NCBI RefSeq assembly: GCF_900141855.1
Contig: NZ_FQYU01000001.1
Coordinates: 779,402-843,401, forward strand
Origin: Pseudozobellia thermophila
GTDB taxonomy: Bacteria > Bacteroidota > Bacteroidia > Flavobacteriales > Flavobacteriaceae
Reading direction: 5' to 3'
DNA length: 64,000 nt
The stretch's first letter is position 1; the number at the start of each line of letters is the position of its first letter. Below the pieces are notes generated by a model. The model saw only the letters and a list, made by a program, of their open reading frames with translations, did no database searches and was not told where the DNA came from. A program made the position numbers and the translations under genes. Shown piece by piece: positions 35,322-44,141 of this stretch.

Positions 35322-36821
35322 TTAAAAAAAGATGTAGTCGTGCAATCCTGTTTCCTTATTGTTCCTCAATGCTGCTGCTGCGGCTTTGGCATTGAACAGG
35401 GCGCCTTCGCTGTTGGTATGGGTGTGGTCTTTTGGAAAGAAAAGGTCTACCTTCTCTTTGCCGATAAGTTCATACCGCTTCGCTATGGCGGCACTTAAAT
35501 CGATAAAGGGCACACTTTCGCTTTCAGCTATTTCCTTGGCCCATTGTACATAGGTGTCGTGCCGTTGGTCTACGCTGCCTTGGCTCCATTCGTTACGGGG
35601 CGTAAGGCTGAGGATGATGGGGTTGGCCCCCTTTTTCCGGGCATCCGAAACCATCTTTCTTAGGTACCATCCATAGGTGTGTACCGTTTCGGTAATGCTA
35701 TCGTTTCGTATAACATCTTTGGTTTCGTAGCCGACCCCCTCGAGGGATCCCTTGTACTTTTCCTTACCAATAGTGCCTTCGTCGTTGTGTCCGAATTGAA
35801 TCAAGACGAAGTCGTCGGGTTGCAATTCCTGTAGAACATCCTTCCAAAGACCGTCGGTAATAAATGTTCTACTGCTTCTGCCACTACGGGCGTGGTTGAA
35901 AAAGTTTATTCGTGTGGTATCGACAAACTTCTCGAAGGGAACGCCCCACCCGATCGCATTTTCATTGGCATTGTCGGCCATGGTCGAATCGCCTACCAAA
36001 TGAAGGTTTCTCTTTTTGGGCAGAACGATCTGTGGGTAGTCGATGAGATGGTCTTCCAGGCCGGAGTCTTGGGCGCGCAGTTCACTCGAGATCACCGAGG
36101 CGGCCAAAACCGCTCCGCGGGCCGTAGTGTGGGTGGGGTCCCTTTCGTAAAAGTGGTTGCCCGTAACCCCCATTTCACCCATTTTCTCCATTTCAAGGGC
36201 CATTTTTTCATTTAGATCGACAAAGCTGGCCCCTTCTTGCTCGGCAACCTGCTTGGCCCATAAGGGGTAGGATTCGGGTTCGCGGACCACTTTGCCGTTT
36301 CTCCAAAGGTTTCTGGGCATGGGCGACAATACAATGGGAACGGCCCCCTTGTTTTTGGCTTCGGCAACCATTTTTTTTAGGTACCAACCATAGCTGTGAA
36401 CGGTTTCGTGTTTGCCGGTAAGAATGTTGTCTATTTCCTTTGCTTCATCGCCTATTCCCTGTAGGCTTCCCCTGGCCCGAAAATTGTCGTTTATGGGGCC
36501 GTCGTCGTTATGCCCGAACTGTATCAAAACGTAATCGCCCTTGTTCAGTTTGAGATAAACACTGTCCCATAGGCCCTTGTCTATAAACGTTCTGCTGCTG
36601 GTACCTCCCATGGCATGGTTTTCTACACGGACTTCGGTACTATCCAAAAAATGTTGAATAAAATCTCCCCATCCCCAAAGGCCGTTGGCACCATCGCCAC
36701 GGCCACTTTTTACAGTGGAGTCACCTACGGTATAAACGACGGGTTTTACATTTGGTGCGTTGGAACAGGAATAGGCGAATAGTCCGATCATGACTATCAC
36801 AGTGGGTATGCGTAATCTCAT
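35322..36821 (-). CDS. Tandem CE12-type SGNH acetylesterase (two catalytic domains)
   Basis: A 499-residue exported protein (lipoprotein-like start, FAYSCSNAP) made of two similar SGNH domains of the rhamnogalacturonan acetylesterase family. Domain 1 (about 28-255) has VYTVGDSTV, NHAMGGTSSRTFI, IQFGHND and RDPTHTTARGA. Domain 2 (about 268-499) has LHLVGDSTM, NHARSGRSSRTFI, IQFGHND and KDHTHTNSEGA. Ser, Gly, Asn and the Asp-x-x-His pair are present in both, so both look active. It removes acetyl groups from galacturonate so that GH105 and GH106 can proceed. Confidence 0.92.
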   Translation of the reverse strand: MRLRIPTVIVMIGLFAYSCSNAPNVKPVVYTVGDSTVKSGRGDGANGLWGWGDFIQHFLDSTEVRVENHAMGGTSSRTFIDKGLWDSVYLKLNKGDYVLIQFGHNDDGPINDNFRARGSLQGIGDEAKEIDNILTGKHETVHSYGWYLKKMVAEAKNKGAVPIVLSPMPRNLWRNGKVVREPESYPLWAKQVAEQEGASFVDLNEKMALEMEKMGEMGVTGNHFYERDPTHTTARGAVLAASVISSELRAQDSGLEDHLIDYPQIVLPKKRNLHLVGDSTMADNANENAIGWGVPFEKFVDTTRINFFNHARSGRSSRTFITDGLWKDVLQELQPDDFVLIQFGHNDEGTIGKEKYKGSLEGVGYETKDVIRNDSITETVHTYGWYLRKMVSDARKKGANPIILSLTPRNEWSQGSVDQRHDTYVQWAKEIAESESVPFIDLSAAIAKRYELIGKEKVDLFFPKDHTHTNSEGALFNAKAAAAALRNNKETGLHDYIFF

Positions 36822-36849
36822 TGTGTGGGGTTAGGAGGATAAATACTGG

Positions 36850-36876
36850 AGTGCAATATACAACCTATCTTGCACT
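36850..36876. promoter_or_regulatory. Inverted repeat upstream of the tandem CE12 gene
   Basis: AGTGCAA (36850-36856) and TTGCACT (36870-36876) are perfect 7-base complements with 13 bases between. They lie 29 bases before the esterase start on the minus strand. This may be an operator; it resembles the 17-base GntR-linked element only loosely. Confidence 0.45.
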
Positions 36877-36896
36877 ATTCTAAGCGAATAAAAATT

Positions 36897-37943
36897 TCAG
36901 ACCGAATTCCGCTCGATATACCTAAAAACATTTTTAACGCGTTCTTTTTTGTTTTTGAGCACCATATAGGCTGCCGTTTCGCCCATGGCATTGAAGTCGG
37001 TACTGATAACGGTTATTCCCAGGAGCTCCTTTAACGGGGTCTCGTTGTATGAAATTATTCCGATATCGCTGCCCAAGGTTAAATTCTTCTTCCGAACTTG
37101 TCGTACGAGATTGACCAAGTCGGACTCTTCAATTATGATATAGGCATCGCGACTTTGCAACTCCATATCTTCATAGATTTCCCCTAAAATCTCAAAATCA
37201 AAACCTTGCTCGCCACAAAACCGTTTAAAGCCCCGCATAATGCGCATGGGATAGGGGTATACCTTTTTTTCAGGGTATACCAAGATCAATTTATCGTATT
37301 TCCTCAAGCGTTCCCGGCCCTCAAGGAGGGCTTGGTAAATGTCGTTTTCAAAATCTTGGTACAAAGCGGCGTAATTGCCCTTGATCTCAACCTGTGAATT
37401 GTCGAGGATAATAAGCTTGTTGTTGGGTATCTTGTTCAAGACCGAGGTAACCTTGTCCGTGGCCGAGGTATGGTTGAGGTTTTCATCCTTAAAATGGGGC
37501 ATGATCACGTAATAGTCGTAAGCCCCTAGATTGCGCTCAATGTAATGGGTAAACAACGACTCCTCGCAATGGTAGATAAAAAGATTGACATGGCCGTTTA
37601 CCCCGAGTTCGTTTACAAAGGAATTGTAGATGCGCATTTTATAGGAACTGGGCTTGTTGACCAAAAAGAACACATTTATTTTTGAGATCAGTTCCGTCTT
37701 GGCGATGTAATACCCCTTGCCCTTTACCGATATAATGGTTTTCTGGACCTTGAGCTGTCTGTATGCCTTTTCAATGGTGTCCCTGGAAAGCAGAAGGCTT
37801 TCACTTAGTTCGTTGATCGATGGGATTTTGCTTCCAATGGGTAGATTGCCCATGGCTATACTATCCACTATAGAATCGACAACCTGCATGTATTTGGGAA
37901 TACGGGAGGCTTCGTTAATCTTTATGTTCAAGGTCTCTGGCAT
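36897..37943 (-). CDS. GntR-family regulator with sugar-binding-type sensor domain
   Basis: A 348-residue protein with an N-terminal winged helix (PIGSKIPSINELSESLLLSR, then AYRQLKVQKTIISVKGKGYY) and a C-terminal periplasmic-binding-like domain of about 260 residues. This hybrid GntR/LacI-like layout is common in Bacteroidota sugar regulons. It lies between the GH/CE genes and the rhamnose operon and is divergent from the latter. It is the obvious candidate for the shared 17-base element; the effector may be rhamnose or rhamnulose, which is inference. Confidence 0.9.
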   Translation of the reverse strand: MPETLNIKINEASRIPKYMQVVDSIVDSIAMGNLPIGSKIPSINELSESLLLSRDTIEKAYRQLKVQKTIISVKGKGYYIAKTELISKINVFFLVNKPSSYKMRIYNSFVNELGVNGHVNLFIYHCEESLFTHYIERNLGAYDYYVIMPHFKDENLNHTSATDKVTSVLNKIPNNKLIILDNSQVEIKGNYAALYQDFENDIYQALLEGRERLRKYDKLILVYPEKKVYPYPMRIMRGFKRFCGEQGFDFEILGEIYEDMELQSRDAYIIIEESDLVNLVRQVRKKNLTLGSDIGIISYNETPLKELLGITVISTDFNAMGETAAYMVLKNKKERVKNVFRYIERNSV

Positions 37944-38098
37944 AGGTCTTTCAAATCAATATTCGCGTTCCCGATTTGATACCTTCAAATCTCCGCTTCG
38001 GCTTTTGGAATCCTCTACGTTCAAACAGGCTCTAAAAGTAAGCAAAAATTGAGGCAAGGCCATAGGGCTGGGTACTTCTTTTGTAAATTTTAAAGGGC

Positions 38099-38144
38099 AC
38101 AGTACAGCACAGGATAGTCGCGGGAAATGGAATATGTATTTTTG
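38099..38144 (+). promoter_or_regulatory. Operator and -7 box of the rhamnose operon
   Basis: ACAGTACAGCACAGGAT at 38099-38115 is followed after 21 bases by TATTTTTG at 38137-38144, a TAnnTTTG match. The operator covers the -33 region, where no TTG is visible. The same arrangement precedes the GH106 gene. Confidence 0.78.
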
Positions 38145-38190
38145 GTGAAAGTGAAAAAACAATCAGAAACCACTTTATAAGATATACGTT

Positions 38191-40287
38191 ATGCAAAAGA
38201 CATTTCAACATGTAAATTATCTATGGGACGAAAAAAAGGCAAATGAACTGGGCGACGACCAAGTGGCCCTTTTTCTTTACCGCTCCAATATCTTGGGTGC
38301 CGATTTAAGGATTACCAATTACGGAGGGGGCAATACCAGCTGCAAGACCATAGAGAAAGACCCTTTGACCAATGAAGAGGTAGAGGTAATGTGGATCAAG
38401 GGTTCCGGGGGAGATATCGGTACCTTGGACAGGGCGGGAATCGCCGGCCTTTATACCGAAAGGTTGAGGAACTTGAAGAACGTTTACGAGGGGCTGCATG
38501 ACGAAGACCGTATGGTCGGGCTGTTCAACCACTGTATTTACGATCTTGACAGCCGGGCCCCTTCAATAGATACTCCTTTGCACGGCTTGCTTCCTTTCAA
38601 GCACATCGACCATTTGCATCCCGATGCGCTGATCGCCGTGGCGGCGGCCAAGGACAGCGAAAAAGTAACCAAGGAAATCTGGGGCGATACCATGGGCTGG
38701 GTACCTTGGCAACGCCCCGGTTTCGACCTGGGGCTGCAGTTGGAGAAATGTTTGAACGACAACCCCGGAATTCGCGGCATTGTCTTGGGCAGCCATGGGT
38801 TGTTCACCTGGGGAGACACCTCCTACGAATGTTATATGAACAGTTTGGAAGTCATTGAAATGGCTTCGGAGTATATTGCCAAAAAAATAGAGGAACAAGG
38901 GGAAGTGTTCGGAGGACAAAAGGTACAAAGCCTGCCCGCCGACGAACGCAAGGATAAGGCTTCGCAGCTAATGCCTTTGTTGCGCGGACTTTGCTCTTCG
39001 GAGAACAGGATGATCGGTCATTTTACCGATACCGATGTGGTGCTCGAATACATTAACAGCAACGACTTGGAGCGGTTGGCCCCGATGGGGACCTCTTGTC
39101 CCGACCATTTTCTGAGGACCAAGATCCAACCCTTGGTATTGAAGCTCGATGCCAATGAAGACCTGGGCGACCCCGAGGCCATTTTGAAAAAATTGGAACC
39201 CGAGTTCGAACAGTACAGAAAAGAATATGCACAGTACTACGAGTCGTGCAAAAGGGACAATAGTCCCGCGATGAGAGACCCTAACCCGGTTATTATCATT
39301 TATCCGGGTGTAGGAATGTTCAGTTTCGCCAAGAACAAGCAAACGGCCAGGGTGGCCAGTGAGTTTTATGTCAATGCAATCAACGTGATGCGCGGGGCCG
39401 AGGCCATTACCGAGTATACCTCTTTGCCAAGGCAAGAGGCCTTTGATATTGAATATTGGTTGCTCGAAGAGGCAAAACTGCAACGTATGCCAAAGGAAAA
39501 ACCCCTGTCGCGCAAGGTAGCCTTGGTTACCGGTGGCGGTGGCGGAATCGGGAAGGCCATTGCCGACAAGTTGGCCGCCGAGGGGGCCAATGTGGTATTG
39601 ACCGATATCGCCGAAGATCGTTTGAAGGAAGGGGTGGCTACGTATAAAGGCGATACGGCATCCTATGCAGTTTGCGATGTGACCAAGTCCGAATCGATCG
39701 CTGCCGCCTACAAAAAGGCATGCTTGGATTTTGGAGGGGTCGACATCGTGGTGCACAGTGCCGGTCTGGCCATTTCAAAACCGTTGACCGAGACCACCGA
39801 GAAAGATTGGGACATCCTTCAAAATGTATTGGTCAAGGGACAGTTCGAATTGGCAAAACAGGCCGTAAAGATCATGAGGACCCAAGGTTTGGGCGGCGAT
39901 TTTATAAGCATCGCCAGTAAAAACGGATTGGTCTCAGGACCGAACAACGTAGGCTACGGCACCGCCAAGGCGGCGCAACAGCACATGGCCAGGTTGTTGG
40001 CCGCGGAGTTGGGAGGCGATAAGATCAGGGTCAATACCGTCAATCCCGACGGTGTGATCGTCGGTAGCAAGATTTGGGAAGGCGATTGGGCCGAAGGCCG
40101 TGCCAAGGCCTACGGCATTTCTGTCGAAGAACTGCCCGCCCATTACGCAAAAAGAAATTTGATGAACGAAATTATATACCCCGCCGATATCGCCGACGGT
40201 GTATTCGCCTTTGTCGGATTGCTGAACAAGAGTACCGGCAATATCATCAATGTGGATGGCGGAATGGCCAACGCTTTCGTGAGATAG
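38191..40287 (+). CDS. rhaEW: Bifunctional rhamnulose-1-phosphate aldolase / lactaldehyde dehydrogenase
   Basis: A 698-residue fusion. Residues 1-420 are a class II aldolase domain with metal-binding His141, His143 (DHLHPDA) and His202 (GSHGLFTWG). Residues 440-698 are an SDR: TGGGGGIG at 447-454, a YGTAKAA active-site motif, and the C-terminal STGNIINVDGGM. The first part splits L-rhamnulose 1-phosphate into dihydroxyacetone phosphate and L-lactaldehyde; the second oxidises the lactaldehyde to L-lactate. This RhaEW architecture is known from other bacteria. It opens the rhamnose operon. Confidence 0.93.
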   Translation: MQKTFQHVNYLWDEKKANELGDDQVALFLYRSNILGADLRITNYGGGNTSCKTIEKDPLTNEEVEVMWIKGSGGDIGTLDRAGIAGLYTERLRNLKNVYEGLHDEDRMVGLFNHCIYDLDSRAPSIDTPLHGLLPFKHIDHLHPDALIAVAAAKDSEKVTKEIWGDTMGWVPWQRPGFDLGLQLEKCLNDNPGIRGIVLGSHGLFTWGDTSYECYMNSLEVIEMASEYIAKKIEEQGEVFGGQKVQSLPADERKDKASQLMPLLRGLCSSENRMIGHFTDTDVVLEYINSNDLERLAPMGTSCPDHFLRTKIQPLVLKLDANEDLGDPEAILKKLEPEFEQYRKEYAQYYESCKRDNSPAMRDPNPVIIIYPGVGMFSFAKNKQTARVASEFYVNAINVMRGAEAITEYTSLPRQEAFDIEYWLLEEAKLQRMPKEKPLSRKVALVTGGGGGIGKAIADKLAAEGANVVLTDIAEDRLKEGVATYKGDTASYAVCDVTKSESIAAAYKKACLDFGGVDIVVHSAGLAISKPLTETTEKDWDILQNVLVKGQFELAKQAVKIMRTQGLGGDFISIASKNGLVSGPNNVGYGTAKAAQQHMARLLAAELGGDKIRVNTVNPDGVIVGSKIWEGDWAEGRAKAYGISVEELPAHYAKRNLMNEIIYPADIADGVFAFVGLLNKSTGNIINVDGGMANAFVR

Positions 40288-40314
40288 TACCAATACGGAT
40301 TTCAACCACTAATT

Positions 40315-41595
40315 ATGCAGATCAATAAAGAAGAGATACGGTCGGGCAACGAAAACTTGAGGGAGGCCCATAAGGCGGGCTTCGACTTTCTGGCGAACAC
40401 CTTGTCAGGACAGGGGGTAGACGTCAACGCCATAGTACAAAGGCTGGCCGATTTTCAAGTGGCCATCCCGAGTTGGGCCTTGGGTGCCGGAGGTACCCGT
40501 TTTGGTAGGTTCTCTTACTATGGGGAGCCATCGTCGCTCGAACAAAAGATTCAAGATGTCGGCGTCTTACACGCCCTGACCCAAACCGCCGGGGCCATAT
40601 CGTTGCACATACCATGGGACGTTCCCGAAGATTACAAGGCCATCAAAGAGGTGGCCGCCCTTAACGATATCGTTTTTGACGCCGTCAACTCGAATACCTT
40701 TCAAGACCAGAAAGACGCGGTCCATAGTTATAAGTACGGTTCGTTGAGCAACGTTGACAAGGCCGTAAGGGACCAAGCGATCGCACACAACATCGAAGTA
40801 GTCGAGATCGGTAAGAAATTAGGTTCCAAGAGCCTGACCGTATGGTTGGCCGACGGCTCCAATTTCCCGGGTCAAAGTAACTTTCAAACCGCCTTGCGTC
40901 ATACCGAGGACAGCCTTAAGCAGATCTATGGCGTTTTGCCTGAAGATTGGAAGATGTTCATCGAGTACAAACCCTACGAGCCCTATTTTTACAGTACGGT
41001 GATACAGGATTGGGGCACTTCGTTTATGCTGGCCAATGCCTGTGGCGAGAAGGCCTTTACCTTGGTCGATCTGGGCCATCATTTGCCCAATACCAACATA
41101 GAGCAGATTGTTTCGACCTTGATGATGAAAGGGAAATTAGGTGGTTTTCACTTTAACGACAGCAAGTACGGCGACGATGATAGTACCGTTGGCAGTGTCA
41201 AGCCCTATGCTTTGTTCCTTATTTTCAACGAGCTCGTCTACGGTATGAAGAACAATCCACAGAACCCGTATCCGGCCTGGATGATCGATGCGAGCCATAA
41301 CGTCAAGGATCCCTTGGAAGACCTGATACAATCGTTGGAGGCTATCCAGGAGGCTTATGCCAAGGCCTTGTTGGTCGATCAAGACCGGTTGAAGGCCGCA
41401 CAGCTCGAGAACGACGTGGTACAGTGCCAAGAGATACTTCAGAATGCCTATCGTACCGATGTCAGGCCGCTTTTGCAACGGGCGCGTTTGGAAAGGGACG
41501 GTGCCTTGAACCCCATACAGGCCTACCGATCAATGGGGATAAGGCAAAAACTGGTAGACGAACGGGGCAGGCATAGCGTTGCCTCCGGATTATAA
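40315..41595 (+). CDS. rhaI: L-rhamnose isomerase (RhaI type)
   Basis: A 426-residue TIM-barrel sugar isomerase of the RhaI rather than the RhaA group. It shows the metal-site landmarks FIEYKPYEPYF (Glu), VDLGHHLPN, GFHFNDSKYGDDD and MIDASHN. It converts L-rhamnose to L-rhamnulose. It starts 27 bases after the aldolase gene and ends 16 bases before the kinase ATG. Confidence 0.93.
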   Translation: MQINKEEIRSGNENLREAHKAGFDFLANTLSGQGVDVNAIVQRLADFQVAIPSWALGAGGTRFGRFSYYGEPSSLEQKIQDVGVLHALTQTAGAISLHIPWDVPEDYKAIKEVAALNDIVFDAVNSNTFQDQKDAVHSYKYGSLSNVDKAVRDQAIAHNIEVVEIGKKLGSKSLTVWLADGSNFPGQSNFQTALRHTEDSLKQIYGVLPEDWKMFIEYKPYEPYFYSTVIQDWGTSFMLANACGEKAFTLVDLGHHLPNTNIEQIVSTLMMKGKLGGFHFNDSKYGDDDSTVGSVKPYALFLIFNELVYGMKNNPQNPYPAWMIDASHNVKDPLEDLIQSLEAIQEAYAKALLVDQDRLKAAQLENDVVQCQEILQNAYRTDVRPLLQRARLERDGALNPIQAYRSMGIRQKLVDERGRHSVASGL

Positions 41596-41611
41596 ACTAG
41601 AATGGATTCAC

Positions 41612-42991
41612 ATGAAGGTAACCGCTGTATTTGACATTGGTAGAACCAATAAAAAGTTCTTTCTCTTTGACGGGAATTTTAAGGAGGTGTATAGGGAATA
41701 TACCCGTTTTGAGGAAATTACCGACGAAGACGGATATCCTACCGAAGATTTGACGGCACTTGAACATTGGGCGAAAAGTGTTTTTGACAGAATGATCGCT
41801 TCGCCCGATTTTGATATTGTAGCGCTTAACTTTTCGTGTTACGGGGCGAGTTTGGTACATATCGACGCCAACGGCAAGGTCCTTGCCCCACTATACAATT
41901 ATATGAAACCTTTAAAGAGCGAGGTTGTCGACAGCTTCTACGAAGCCTATGGCCCGGTAGACGAATTCTCGCGGGTTACCGGTTCACTGAACATGGGCAT
42001 GCTCAACACCGGAATGCACCTGTTTTGGTTAAAGCGCGAACGGCCCGAGGTTTTCAAAAAAATCAAATATTCCCTGCACCTGCCCCAGTACCTGAGTTAC
42101 TTGTTCACGGGTATACCCGTAAGCGAGTATACGAGCATTGGCTGCCATACCATTTTGTGGGATTATGAAAAAAACAAGTATCACGATTGGGTTTTTCGGG
42201 AAGGGGTCGATAAGAAGCTTCCGCCCATTGTCGATTCGAACCGTACGGTAAGTGTGGCCTTCGGAGACAGGAATATTGAGGTGGGTCCCGGGATCCACGA
42301 TAGTTCTTCGGCACTTTTGCCCTATGTGCGAAGTATCTCCGATCCGTTCTTATTGGTGTCTACCGGTACTTGGAGTATTTCCATCAATCCGTTTGCCAAA
42401 GGGATGCTTACCCTCGACGACATTAAGAGGGAAAGTATGTTCAACATGCGTATCGATGGGAGCCCGGTAAAAGTGGCCCGGCTTTTTTTGGGTAACGAAT
42501 ACAAGCTTCAGGTGAAGGAACTGACGGCCCGTTTTGGGGTACCTGCCGATTATCACCGAACAGTGAGGTTTGACGGGGAAACCTTTTTTGAGATCAACAA
42601 AGACTTTGAGCCCATGTTCAAGTGGAAGAGCATCGAGGGAAGGAACGAGCCCCGGGCCACTACCATTCCGTACGATAAATTTGAACATGCATACCACCAG
42701 CTGATGCTTGAACTGGTAATGCTTCAGGTAGAGAGTATTAAATCGGCCATTGGCGACCAACCGATTACAGATCTGTACATCGACGGAGGTTTTAGTGATA
42801 ACGATGTTTATATAAATCTATTATCTTATTACCTTCGGGACATGAAATTGCGAACGACCGATGCTTCGTTGGGTTCTGCGCTAGGGGCGGCCATCGTTAT
42901 CTCAGGTACAGCGCTCGACACTGGTTTTTTGGCTCGTAATTATGGCTTAAAAGATTATTCCTCCCTTAAATCGATTAACAATGAAGAGTGA
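41612..42991 (+). CDS. Rhamnulokinase (FGGY family)
   Basis: A 459-residue FGGY kinase: N-terminal phosphate-binding AVFDIGRTNKKFFLF, STGTWSISINPF in the hinge area, and C-terminal IDGGFSDNDVYINLL. By operon context it phosphorylates L-rhamnulose to rhamnulose 1-phosphate. The sequence differs from enterobacterial RhaB, as is usual in Bacteroidota, so I leave the symbol open. I use the ATG at 41612 rather than upstream in-frame codons inside rhaI. Its end overlaps the next gene by 11 bases. Confidence 0.88.
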   Translation: MKVTAVFDIGRTNKKFFLFDGNFKEVYREYTRFEEITDEDGYPTEDLTALEHWAKSVFDRMIASPDFDIVALNFSCYGASLVHIDANGKVLAPLYNYMKPLKSEVVDSFYEAYGPVDEFSRVTGSLNMGMLNTGMHLFWLKRERPEVFKKIKYSLHLPQYLSYLFTGIPVSEYTSIGCHTILWDYEKNKYHDWVFREGVDKKLPPIVDSNRTVSVAFGDRNIEVGPGIHDSSSALLPYVRSISDPFLLVSTGTWSISINPFAKGMLTLDDIKRESMFNMRIDGSPVKVARLFLGNEYKLQVKELTARFGVPADYHRTVRFDGETFFEINKDFEPMFKWKSIEGRNEPRATTIPYDKFEHAYHQLMLELVMLQVESIKSAIGDQPITDLYIDGGFSDNDVYINLLSYYLRDMKLRTTDASLGSALGAAIVISGTALDTGFLARNYGLKDYSSLKSINNEE

Positions 42992-44138
42992 GATAAACTC
43001 CCAGTACCCTTCCGTTGATGCTTTGCGTGAAAAAGCAAGAAAGAGAGTTCCAGGCTTTGCCTTTGAATACTTGGACGGGGGTTGCAATGAAGATGTGAAC
43101 ATTACCCGAAACACTTCCGAACTAAGGGAAGTCCAACTGCAACCACGTTACCTTCAAAATTACGGGACAAGTTCTACCAAGACCAAGGTCTTGGGAATGG
43201 AATTCGACGCCCCCTTTGGTATTTCCCCTGTAGGTCTACAGGGCTTAATGTGGCCCAATTCGCCCGAAATTTTGGCGAAATCGGCCCACAAGCACAACAT
43301 TCCCTTTATTTTGAGTACGGTTACCACCATGAATATTGAAAGGGCAAGCGAGCTTACCGAGGGCAAGGCATGGTTTCAGTTGTACAACCCGGTCGAGGAT
43401 GCCGTTCGAAACGACATCATTGATCGGGCACAGGCCGCCGGATGTCCCGTATTGGTCCTGTTGTGCGATGTGCCCACTTTTGGGTATAGGCCCAGGGATA
43501 TTCGAAACGGATTGGCCCTACCGCCAAAAATGTCGGTGAGAAACATACTCCAGATATTGGGCAAGCCTACCTGGGCGATCAATACCCTAAAGTACGGCCA
43601 GCCCACGTTCGAGAACCTAAAGCCCTATACGCCCGAAGGACTCAACCTAAAACAATTGGGACAGTTTATGGACCGGACGTTCTCGGGAAAGCTTAACGCC
43701 GAAAAAATTAAGCCCATCCGCGACCGGTGGAAGGGCAAACTCGTGCTCAAGGGGGTGGCCTCTGAACAAGACACCGAAGATGCCATAAAAATGGGCTTCG
43801 ACGGTATTATCGTTTCCAACCACGGGGGCAGGCAGCTCGATGCCGCACAATCGACCATCTCCTCTTTAAAGGATATCGCACCAAAGTATGGCGACCAAAT
43901 CGAGGTGATGATCGATAGCGGACTACGTTCGGGTCCCGATATTGCACGGGCCATGGCCAGTGGGGCCAAATTCACCTTTATGGGGCGCTCTTTTATGTAC
44001 GGGGCCGCCGCCTTGGGGAACAAGGGGGGAGACCATACCGTGGCCATGCTGAAAAGGCAGTTTCAACAGGTAATGGACCAACTGTGCTGCGAGCGGGTCG
44101 AGGATCTTCCGAAGCACTTGATAAACGATCAAAAGTAA
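42981..44138 (+). CDS. lldD: FMN-dependent L-lactate dehydrogenase
   Basis: A 385-residue alpha-hydroxy-acid dehydrogenase with the barrel motifs PVGLQGLMWPNSPEI, FQLYNPV, LKGVASEQDTEDA and the active-site VSNHGGRQLD. It then shows DSGLRSGPDIARAMASGA at the FMN phosphate site. It oxidises L-lactate, the product of RhaEW, to pyruvate and passes electrons to the quinone pool. Placing it in the rhamnose operon completes the route to central metabolism. Confidence 0.93.
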   Translation: MKSEINSQYPSVDALREKARKRVPGFAFEYLDGGCNEDVNITRNTSELREVQLQPRYLQNYGTSSTKTKVLGMEFDAPFGISPVGLQGLMWPNSPEILAKSAHKHNIPFILSTVTTMNIERASELTEGKAWFQLYNPVEDAVRNDIIDRAQAAGCPVLVLLCDVPTFGYRPRDIRNGLALPPKMSVRNILQILGKPTWAINTLKYGQPTFENLKPYTPEGLNLKQLGQFMDRTFSGKLNAEKIKPIRDRWKGKLVLKGVASEQDTEDAIKMGFDGIIVSNHGGRQLDAAQSTISSLKDIAPKYGDQIEVMIDSGLRSGPDIARAMASGAKFTFMGRSFMYGAAALGNKGGDHTVAMLKRQFQQVMDQLCCERVEDLPKHLINDQK

Positions 44139-44141
44139 TAT

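Noticed and set aside
38968-39756. Long open frame opposite rhaEW
   Set aside because: Antisense shadow; the plus-strand fusion enzyme explains the codon pattern.
42967-42978. AAATCGATTAA-type sequence before lldD
   Set aside because: It lies inside the kinase coding region, matches 9 of 12 positions and has no promoter box beside it.
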